Below are positions 1-8,999 of a stretch of DNA of 64,000 nucleotides, piece after piece. The notes beneath the pieces were generated by a model. That model was given only the letters and a program-made list of their open reading frames with translations, was not told the DNA's origin and ran no database searches. Positions within the stretch are counted from its first letter, which is position 1. Each line of letters starts with the position of its first letter. Origin of the DNA: Hymenopellis radicata (taxonomy: Eukaryota; Basidiomycota; Agaricomycetes; Agaricales; Physalacriaceae); NCBI GenBank assembly GCA_015501595.1, contig JADNRX010000294.1, positions 1-64,000 of the forward strand. The letters are read 5' to 3'. The translations under genes and the position numbers were made by a program.

Positions 1-1210
1 GAGACTGTGTCGGACGACTACAGACACGGTAAGCCGACTTTGCTGTGCTGGTGCTCTTAACTAACCCGATGATATTTGAAGTCGGGCCCTCTGGCCGGCG
101 TGTCTTCCATCGTTACGGTCTCTGGTAAGTTTCCCGAAGTCGTCGTGAATGCCCTCGTAAGTACTAATAACATTTCAAGAGACTTTGGGATCCGTTGATG
201 AGTCGACGCCGACAATACGCGCCTCGTCTCCAACATAGTTTCTGTCTGGACTCGCGGATCGCCCGACGTTGGTCCGCGACGTCGGGATTCTCAACCCCGA
301 CGACTTGAAAAATGCTAGGACCTGGTTGTCGTGCGAGATCTTGGTGCGTTGACCTTGCTCTTTGTTCTGTTCGGACTCTTGCTAATCGACTCTGACAGGC
401 TTGCTACTATAATGGGTGCCCTCGTTAATGGGACGTTCCCTTTGCGACGCGTCCCTTTTCTTATTTGACAACATGGGACGCTCGTATTCACTACAATCGG
501 CATCGTCTTCAGTCAAGACCACCGAAGGATACGCCTTTCCATGGCCTCAGAGGTCTGCGTCAACGATGGCGGGGGTTTCTCTCGTACACGGTAAGCCGAT
601 TTTGTTCTCTTCATGCAACGACTAATCCATGTCTTTTACAAGACGGTTAGGCTACTTACTTGGCGGCACGACAGTCTCATGCCTATGGCCGGTATCACTT
701 TGAATTGCTTTTCGGTAAGTTTCTTGAGTCAGTTGGTGCGAATTTCCTGGTATTAACGATACTTATTCCCCTGAAGGATCATCGACTTTGGGATTCCCGC
801 CGCGTGGTCGAAGTGCACTACGCCTCGTCGCTTGGGGCGGACATGTCTGTATCAAGTGTAGAGCTTTTCATCGGGCAATGGTAATGTTTTTAAGCTTTGT
901 ACTAGTTCTTTGTCTGATGTCGTCCTTAGATGAGTGTGTGAGCTGGCTGGATGACTGAGGGTGTAAGGTATCCCGTTCTCGCGTGCGGCGGATCCGCCAG
1001 ATGTGGCTCGATTCATGGACGGGAGGTCGGGATAATCTCAATTGGACCGCGACGTCGGGATGTGTTGATGAGCTTGTCGAAGGACGAAGCTCTCGGCGCG
1101 GTGAGCATTCCTATTCGGATGAATTTCGTATCGAATTAATGGATATATCTTGCGCAGCCGCACCGACAACTCTACCGTGTTCGAGCTCTGTCGCGACTTT
1201 GATCTAACCT
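1..1210 (+). other. Intron-rich sequence of unknown coding status (duplicated at 11865-13026)
   Basis: No protein family is recognised. The plus strand shows repeated, well-formed fungal splice signals: donors of the GTAAG type near 29, 124, 590, 714 and 881, each followed 45-60 bp later by a CTAAC/CTAAT-like branch site and an AG acceptor. In the second copy a possible start codon lies at 11863, upstream of the first donor. Splicing the first exons soon meets a stop, so either the locus is a spliced non-coding RNA, a decayed gene, or my exon choice is wrong. Conservation between the copies reflects recent duplication and does not by itself show function. Confidence 0.35.
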
Positions 1211-1876
1211 TGCTGTACTTAATGCCCTTGCATGCCGACAGTTATTCTACAATGTATGGTACAGTGTCCTTCAGGCGGGCCGTCAGTCTACAATGTATGT
1301 TATAGTCTTGTGTCGTCCCCCTCACTCCAAGTGAAGAGCCTCCTCCTCGAGTAAGAATTACCCTTCTCTCAGTCGGCGCGGTCTCTCCGAAGCCTCCTTC
1401 GCCACTGCCTCTACAATAGCGTAGTGGCTATCGCAGCAGCCTCCCAGATACATGCCAATCGTAGCTCTGTCCATTTCCTCAGCACTGCAAGTCAAACCAA
1501 AGCTAAAGCACACACTTACAATTTCCGAAAGTTCGGACCTGTGTTCGTGCTGCTTTGCGGGTTGACCAGCGGCGGCGGCACAGAACTCTCGTGTCAGCAA
1601 ATATAATCCTGTGCAGGCCAAGTGCACGCTAGACGACGGCGCGGCATTGACTTTGTAAAGCCGCGCGAGGTAGACGCGTAAGTACAGACAAACCGCGTAA
1701 ACGGACATGAACGAGAAATAACAATGCGTAAGACAGACAAACGATGTGAATGATAACAATACACGTGCATGGGTAGAGTAACTCTACAAGTACTTTAATG
1801 GTATGCCGACTATACAATGTCCCATGAGTTGAAACGACGATTAGACGTGGATAAGAAAAACGATAAAAGAAACATA

Positions 1877-4655
1877 TCACATAATGGAACACGACTCGGA
1901 CGGGCATACGTTTTCAAACCATGACCACGACGAGTACTCCTCCTGCTCGTACATCGACTTGATCACGCCTGCCTTCCGCCGGATCTCAATCGTGTACTCC
2001 CGCGGCTCCTCGCCCTCCTTTGGCACATCGTACCACCACCGTAACGTTTGACCCTCTATACTCCATGCCCCCACACTCGTAGTCACATCCACATCGACCA
2101 AATTCTTCTCTGCGAGCGCGGACCTGATGTCCGCCGCCATCGTCACCGTCTGGGAGCTCGAACTCGAGCGAGACGAAGAGTCCACTAAGCCCGCCAAGTT
2201 TGTCGGGGATGGCGCACGAGAGGGCGACCCCTCCGTGGAGGTAGACGTCGTTTCGTTAGTCTCCGACAGTAACCGAGGATGCGCATAGTGCACGAGCGGA
2301 ACAAAGATCTCCGTACCAGGGTTCTCCTCATCGACGCCTCCTGGCTTTAACGCATCCTCCGGCGCGACTTGTACGACAAGCTTGAAATACGCCTTTTTTA
2401 TGTCGAAGCTGATGTCCACCGAACGTCCAACGAGTTTAGCAGGGTACGGCCGGTTGAAAGCTCGCGGTGCACGCGCACCCTCCGTAAGGAAATGGAACGG
2501 ATTATCCCGCCAGCGCATCATATCCAACTCCATCCTCTGCGCCATCCTCAGCTCATCAAAGCTCACCGCATCACCCATCCCTAACGTTGCGAGCGAGAAT
2601 GTCGACGCTGCATACGCCGCCCGAATATTGAAGCTTTCCTTCCTCTTGAGCAACCCAGCCTGTGACTCGCCAGCAAGACGATAGTCACCATAGTCCTCCC
2701 CATCGATATCCTTCCCAGGACCCAGACCCTTCCGTACACCAAGATCATCCGAGCTCCACAAACTAAGGTCCTCCATATTCCAACCGTCACCCCAATCATG
2801 ACAATGGTCGGGGCAGTACGTCCAAATGGTGTAGTTGATAGCGTTGGGCCCATCCGCAGCGTTTAAACTCGCATCGAGCGCCTTCTCCTGCCGACTGTAG
2901 TCGCCCTTGTACTTGCCCTTATCCGTCCAACCGTAACTGCGCTTGTCGTCCATATCGAATGGTGTGCCTATCTCCCCGATGATGGTCGGATACTGGCCAA
3001 GAATAAGCGCGTCACCCTTGAGTACGCCAAGCTGCTCTTGGATTGATTTCCGAATCGCACTCTCGCCGATCTTCACCGCTTGCAAAGGCGATGAGTACTT
3101 TCCGCGCAGCAGTCCAAGTGCGTCGGCGTTAAACCAATTCCAGTGGCGCGTGACAAGAGTGAGACCATCGTAGTAGTGCCCCGAGAACGCCGCACGTCCT
3201 TTGAGCTGATCTTCGCCTATAACTGGAGGCATCGCAAAGACGGGAGGTTGGATAAACATGATGGCCTCTGGATGAGACTCGCGGATACGAGCAGCGAACA
3301 CCTCCCAATGAGGCTTCCAATACTCCCCGATGAATTCCACTTCTAGGGGCGGTTCGTCCGCGCGCCCTCCCCTCGTCGATGGCAAATATCGGAAATACTC
3401 TGGTAAGAGCATATACCCGGTCTCGATATCCCAGACGCCATGTTGCGCCCATATACACGTGCCAAGCTCCCAGCCCGGGTCGCGGGTCCACCCCCACTTT
3501 GGATGGACGCGATCCGGTTCTGTGTCGGGATCTGACCAGATTTTGTAGCCCTTCGGATCGATAGTGACGCTGCCATTGCGTGAAGGACCAAAAGCACCGA
3601 AGGTAAAATTGTCGACGGTTTGGACCTGTCCCATGCCGAGACGCAGGGATTGAGCTGGGGAAGGGTGGGTGCCTTTACGGAGGGTAGAGCCTTGGGTTGT
3701 CGGAGAAACATTGAGGTCCTCCCAACCGCACAAGCCCTCGAAAGGCTCATTCATGCTGTCCCACCCAATAACACAGTCATCGAGAAGATCCCCTGCATCC
3801 CGGATGCGATCTGCCATGAGCCCCATGGCTTCAATATAATGATCCTGCAGATAGTCTTGGATATTTTTGCCATCAATGATACATTTGGGGGCGAAATCTC
3901 CGCCGGCGAAGAATAATGTGAAGATGGTCTGGGAGAGGAGACGGCCGTAGTTTGTCGACCAGATCATGGCGGGGAGGGCGCCAGGGTCGGGGTCGTGCGC
4001 GGCGGGATATTCAGCGTGGATGATTGCTGCTTGGGTTGCGGTGAAATTCCGCGGCTCGATACCGCAGGCTGCCAGTGTCCAGAATGGCGCGCCAGAGCCT
4101 CCAGAGAAGCGGGACCACTGAATAAACAGGATGAATTTTAAATAAATCCACGGGGACGCAGAGGGCTCACGATATCCTGGTGAGGGTCCATGTAGACTTT
4201 GAAACCAAAGTCCTTACAGCGTCGTAGAACTCGTATCGTGTAGTCCATGAATTCGTCGTCAAAGATTCCCCTACACAACCGTCAGTCGCGTGGCGCGGGC
4301 GTGCCAACGAGTTCACTTACGGGCCTTCGTGCTCGAGCGCCTCCCAGGTAATGGGAAACCGTAACATGTTGAATCCCCAGCCGCGGAGGCGGGCTAGGTG
4401 GACGTCGGCAGTGCCATCGTCCAGATTGAGCGGGCGGTATATAAAGCTTTTTCCGCCGCGCTCGGCGTCATCCCAGAGTCCGTCTAGCACATACGACGGC
4501 TTATCAAGAGGTGCCTTGGACGAGCCAGATAAGTTGACGCCGCGCAGCAGCAATGTCCGTCCAGCATTGTCGACAAAGTTGCAGTCCGTCGTATGAATGT
4601 ATGATGAGGTGGTCGCTTGGCCAGTGGCTGGTGATATCGAGGGAACACGGGGCAT
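1877..4655 (-). CDS. GH5 (EGCrP2/steryl-beta-glucosidase-like) glucosidase, copy 1
   Basis: Predicted to hydrolyse beta-glucosides of sterols or ceramides (glucosylceramide/ergosteryl glucoside breakdown), by resemblance to Cryptococcus EGCrP2 and yeast Egh1. Three exons, 4655-4321, 4270-4171 and 4117-1877, join in frame to give 891 aa. The introns are 50 and 53 bp with GT-AG ends. The exon 2-3 join gives the family motif HQDIWSRFSGGSGAP. The acid/base glutamate lies in DSMNEP (about residue 269) and the nucleophile in GEIGTPFD (about residue 527). The start at 4655 sits in an AAAATG context and is shared with copy 2; the open frame upstream is not conserved. There is no signal peptide. The protein ends CSIM, a CaaX-type prenylation motif. 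It differs from copy 2 at only a few residues. Confidence 0.93.
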
Positions 4656-4712
4656 TTTGAGTAAAGAAGAGGCGCTCGTCGTCGACGTCGGATGGAAGTT
4701 GGTAAGAGGAGC

Positions 4713-6300
4713 GTGCTCGAGCGCCTCCCAGGAATCCCCAGCGGACGTTGGACTCTTTCCGCTCCCAGCGCGCTGATGACATCCACGCCATCTCGACACC
4801 ATCCATTCCTCTCCACCTCCCATTCCTCTCCACCTCGCCTACATCTCCCATCCTCCATCATATCCCAAGCGTGGATCGAGTTCGGGTTATGGCGTGCTAT
4901 GCGCGTCCTGTGGTGGCTCTTCGGGAGGCGTCGTCTTCACGGATGGTGGAGGCTCTTCCTCTTCGCGTCTCGGAGGCTCTTCGTCTTCGTGTGCTCTTCG
5001 CGTACATGCTGATGGTGAGATAAGGCGCGTGCTGTGGCTGTGCTGTCACTTCTCGTCCCAAGAGTTGCCTCTTCCAGCTGCCGTTCGTGTCCCGTTTTGC
5101 GGCTTGGATGCCGACGTTGCAATGACCCCCCCTGTTTTGAAAAAAACACGTCTAGTCCAGCGTTGTTTTTCATAATTTTGACAATAGTTCTGGCTCCCGA
5201 AGGTATCATGCATTCGGCAAAAGAGTACGGACGTTACAGGGTATACTACGCAGAGTCGTGACCGGGTGTAGAGTATGTAGGTAACAAAAAAAGAAGTGTC
5301 GCCGGTACCACTGTGCCATGCACACTGTGCAGTGCCGGTGGCCGCGACATTCATTCAAGCACGCTCAGACCACCATAACCACACAGTCCACAAGGGGGTC
5401 ATCACCGTGGTACCGGACTAGAGGCGTGGTAGAGCACCAACCTGGCAGCATAAGGGGAAGAAGGAATGAAAAGGACTTGAACGGTGCTGGGCTTTATACA
5501 TCTTTCCAATAATGGTTTGATATAGTGGGAGGTGTCTGGGCCCAAAATACTAAGCGAGTGACTCATGCGCGCTCCGTCGCATCAAAACTAGGTTGTGTGG
5601 CGACAGTCAGTAAGTGTGGCAAAGTTACAGTTTATTCGCTCCCGTGGTGCTCTTCGACGCGGCTTCGCATTACGAGTCGATAGATACACAGATCGTTATC
5701 ATAGCTAGCACACAGAGTAGCATAGGTCGAAAAGGAGAAACAGTCATTAGCCGCATACTGCAGGGAGGTCACAGTAACTTGATGCAACGAATATTACAGT
5801 ATGACAATACTTACCTCCGCTCTGCATATACACCTACGACTCGCACTTGTATACTGTTACAAGAAGGTCAAGGTCAAGTTCCGAAATGAGTATACTTCCA
5901 TAATTCATCCCATCGAGTGCGCCACGAAACGATTTCAAGACGGGACCTGGAAAAGAAGTCAAGGCAACGATCGAGCCTCTTACGCACGCACGGGAATATT
6001 CATCTGGCGGGGACCTGAATTTGGTTTCTGTGCAATGGTCAGTTTGTACACCCCATCCTTGCTTTCCCTCTTACCGTCACTGTCATCTCTCCCGTCGCCG
6101 CCAGAAAGACAAAAATATTGTGGTAGGTTCGATTTGCCTTCATCTCGCTCATCTGCTGAAGATCTATCGTCTCAGCGACGTTATGCACGATGAAGTTGGT
6201 AAGGAGTCACCGCCGCCGAGGATTCGTATTGTCTTGACGGGTCACGAAGGCACGGCGGCTACAAGGTAAACGTCAACAGCCTCTATTCAGCGCGTAGGCT
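4713..6300. other. Intergenic, no gene recognised
   Basis: The sequence upstream of GH5 copy 1 after the duplication breakpoint. A pyrimidine-rich stretch (about 4790-4870, repeated TCCACCTCC-like units) and a CTCTTCG-rich stretch (about 4915-5005) are visible. Only short open frames without recognisable domains occur. A 20-bp string at 4713-4732 is a second copy of 4329-4348 inside GH5 exon 1. Confidence 0.5.
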
Positions 6301-6319
6301 GACTGCTCGAGATCCACAG

Positions 6320-6630
6320 GCCCTCAATTCGTCCAGATCCGCGGTTAGAATTTGGAGGAGGCCATAGAAGTCGGGGTAAGGTGTGTAACATTGTCCAGGC
6401 GGTCCTCTTCAGAGTTCTGACGGTTTTAAAGATCATACCTGCTCAATTCCTCAAGATTCGGGGTCGGAATGTTGACGCCACGGTGCAGGTGCGTCTTGAA
6501 CGCCATCACAACTTTGACGCCTGACTTGTTCCTACCAGTCGTTCACGTTGCCAGATAGCGGCCAGGACAGCTCAGCGTGGTGAGCAAGAGTCGCTCAATT
6601 CCTCGAGAACTGGGATCAGATTTTCAAGAG
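6320..6630 (+). repeat. Degenerate short repeat around CTCAATTC
   Basis: Three related strings of about 30 bp, each beginning CTCAATTC followed by CTCNAGA-like and GGGNTCNGA-like blocks, occur near 6331, 6450 and 6594, spaced about 120-145 bp. The surrounding sequence is less similar. No protein is recognised. This could be the decayed left end of the repeat array that follows. Confidence 0.4.
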
Positions 6631-6989
6631 GAGGAATACGCAGCGAGGGACGAAGGGTTGACGAAGTGGTCGGTCCGAGGTGCGTGATAGTAAACGGCAT
6701 GATTCGAAAAGGATTGACACCCGAGGACCCACAGATCCCATCGAACGTCAAAAAGAGCCGAATATCCAACGAGCCAAGGGTCGAATGCGAGAGACTCCGC
6801 GTCACGGACATGAAGGGCAGGACCAAGAACAGGTCGATCGTGTTCAGCCAAATGCGGCTTCGCTTCTTACTCCCACCACCTTGATCCTCAAAATCAGTCT
6901 CTTTGCTCCATTAAAACGTTGGCGCCGCCGGGAACGCCAAAATCCTCGATAATCAAATTTGGATTGCGAAGAAAGGAGTAGTTAGATTA

Positions 6990-7640
6990 GCCCAGCGTTG
7001 ATGGCCTCGCCGGCCGGGCTTGGATCTCGGGTGAAAAGTGCGTTTTTTCTCCTTCTTTCCCCGTTATTTCTGACTCATTTGATGTTAGATATGCTCTGAA
7101 TATGTGCGCGACTTTTGTGAGTTTTCCTTCCCTCGGCCGTGTTAAACTTGACGCTGATTCGCGTGTATCCAGATGGACCGCGGTGGCTTCGCCACCACCT
7201 GGAATACGTGTCTACATCCAGAGGAGCGACGTTGTTGCCATAGAAACCGAGGCTTTGATATTGAGCAGGCGTGGATGTCCTCGCCGGACCGGCTTTTGGT
7301 CCAGGCGAAAAGGTGCGTGTTTTGAGCTCATTTTTGATCTTTCATTTCTAATCACTTTTCGTTAGATCGACTCATCGAGCCGTCAACCAAGGTACGTTCG
7401 GCTGTATACTCTGCGATGTGCTTCATCTCACCACTTGCCATTAGTCGAGGCGGCTTCGCCGCCTCCTCGCACGCTGAAAGTACTCCAGGAACAACGCCAC
7501 GACTTAGGATCACGCAATTTTCACAATCTTTTGGCGTGTGTTGGCCTCGCCGGCCCGGCTTTTTTTCTGGGAAAAAGGTGTCACTATTTGTCTTCAATTT
7601 TACGTTCAATTCTGATTTGGTTTCCTTAGTTCAACCGCCG
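6990..7640 (+). repeat. Intron-bearing tandem repeat, about 270-bp period, three units
   Basis: The string CCTCGCCGG followed by a CCGGGCTT-like block and a GAAAAGGTG-like end recurs near 7008, 7273 and 7543. Each is followed directly by a T-rich, intron-like segment of about 50 bp ending in TTAG. Units two and three also carry a GGCTTCGCC mini-palindrome upstream (7184 and 7448). The spliced frame stays open for stretches but shows no known domain, and repeat units align in different frames, so protein coding is uncertain. Confidence 0.6.
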
Positions 7641-7832
7641 AATTACAGTCAAATGGCGCGCGGATTCCTTCTCTATGGACACTTCTTTACCCTTGATGGC
7701 GATCTGGATCTTGCTGGGCTCGGGTTTATGGACGGATTGGGACGTTTGGGCTGCGAACTTTTCAAGGTACGTTTGTTACCTCTTCAATTTCGGGACTAAT
7801 ATTTATCTCAGCGTTACGATATTCCGTTGTAC

Positions 7833-7886
7833 GCAGTGAGCAGCGGTGCTTTCGCCGCTGCGCTCGCGCTGCGAGCTCCTCACTGC
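7833..7886. repeat. GC-rich palindromic element, copy 1 (predicted three-way junction)
   Basis: Outer arms GCAGTGAG and CTCACTGC pair perfectly over 8 bp. Between them are two hairpins, CAGCGGTG with CGCCGCTG (one G.T pair) and CGCTCGC with GCGAG. The same layout recurs at 8260 and 8689. Confidence 0.7.
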
Positions 7887-8259
7887 TGGGATAACGACAC
7901 TGTCTGATAATGGACGCCACACTTCGACTTTGCTCCATGGCGCTGCCGACACGTCGTCGTTGTTGTTAGCATGCAGTGGCCTATCTCTCTTACGACATTC
8001 ACATTAACGTCCCAGTGGCCGCGACGTACGCGTCAGACCCTCAACTCGCCGAGAACTCTTCTAATTACAACCGGACCTACTCTCACGCGCCTAGCCTTCG
8101 GATAATCCTAGCCGTTGATATCGATTTGGATCTGACGGCGTTCGGTTTTATGGCCTCATTTGGACATGTTGGTGACGAATCCGCCATGGGTATGTTATCT
8201 TGTTCTGCCGAGCTTCTTGAACTAATGCCTTAAGCCAGTTCCTCTATTCTGTTTGGGAT

Positions 8260-8313
8260 GCAGTGAGCAGCGGCGCTACCGCCGCTGCGCTCGCGCTGCG
8301 AGCTTCTCACTGC
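8260..8313. repeat. GC-rich palindromic element, copy 2
   Basis: The best-formed copy. The outer 8-bp stem GCAGTGAG/CTCACTGC encloses hairpin CAGCGGCG/CGCCGCTG (8 bp, 4-nt loop) and hairpin GCTCGC/GCGAGC (6 bp, 3-nt loop). Confidence 0.75.
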
Positions 8314-8688
8314 TTAGACCAACGGTTCTTGAATATCCTTGCCAGGCTTCGATTTCGGTCTCGTGTTATTTGGACGTTCGTACCCATGTTATCGTCGTCG
8401 AATACAGTATTCTGACCTCATTTCCAGCGTCTTCCCATCCACCTCCTTATACTCACACTGGACTTTCTCCGAGCACCCAGAATCCTTGCAATTCCAACAC
8501 GGACCTACGCTCATACGCCCAGCCTGTGGGCACGTTTACCCGCTGATGGCGATTTGGATCTGGCGGAGCTCGGATTTATGGACGCTTTTGGACACGGTAG
8601 AGACCAAATTGGTCTTGGGTACGTTATTGTGTTCTGTCGCGCTTATTGAACTGATGTCTTATTACAGTACCTGACATGCTATGGATAC

Positions 8689-8741
8689 GCAGTGAGCAGC
8701 AGCGCTTCCACCGCTGCGCTCGCGCTGCGAGCTCTCGCTGC
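8689..8741. repeat. GC-rich palindromic element, copy 3
   Basis: Outer arms GCAGTGAG and CTCGCTGC still pair, with one wobble. The second hairpin (GCTCGC/GCGAGC) is unchanged, and the first is weakened by a substitution (CAGCAGCG against CACCGCTG). Confidence 0.65.
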
Positions 8742-8999
8742 TCGGAAACAACGGTTCTGGATATTCCGCGCCACAGTTCACTTCGACCCTCGGACGGCTT
8801 CGCCGTTGGACCTCTGCTTGTACAACACAAGTCTGCATTCACGGGAGACGTGCCTCTGTTTCGCTTAGAGGACGGCGACGTTGACGACGGGCTATGTTCA
8901 TTTTGGTTCGCCCTTCTTCATTTGATCATTTTCTCGGAGCTAACTCTTGTGTAGCTCGTATCCATGGCGTATTGATTCCGCCGTGATTCGCTGCCCTTT

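Larger units (their letters stand above)
1..4712. repeat. Segmental duplication, copy 1
   Basis: This block matches 11865-16500 in direct orientation at very high identity, with an offset of 11864 at its left and about 11763 over the GH5 gene. It contains an intron-rich stretch of unknown nature (1-1210), a diverged patch (about 1308-1640) and a complete GH5 gene (1877-4655). The left limit is the window edge, so the duplication probably continues outside. On the right the match stops near 4712, about 57 bp upstream of the GH5 start codon. Most differences are single substitutions, apart from two patches that appear replaced rather than mutated. Confidence 0.95.
7641..8900 (+). repeat. Intron-bearing tandem repeat, about 427-bp period, three units
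   Basis: Each unit has (i) a block beginning GATNTGGATCTG and continuing to TTTATGG (near 7700, 8124 and 8548), which in one frame reads like DLDLAELGFMDAFG; (ii) a GTACGT/GTATGT intron-like segment of about 45-50 bp ending in AG; (iii) a GC-rich palindromic element starting GCAGTGAG (7833, 8260 and 8689). The units are diverged but collinear. This looks like reiterated exon-intron cassettes. I cannot assign a product. Confidence 0.6.

Noticed and set aside
4656..4823. Upstream in-frame extension of GH5 copy 1 (start MGGGEEW)
   Set aside because: It runs past the duplication breakpoint into sequence absent from copy 2. The shared ATG at 4655 has the better context.
7833..8741. The three palindromic repeats as a CRISPR-like array
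   Set aside because: Spacing of about 427 bp, conserved sequence between the repeats, and a eukaryotic context do not fit CRISPR.
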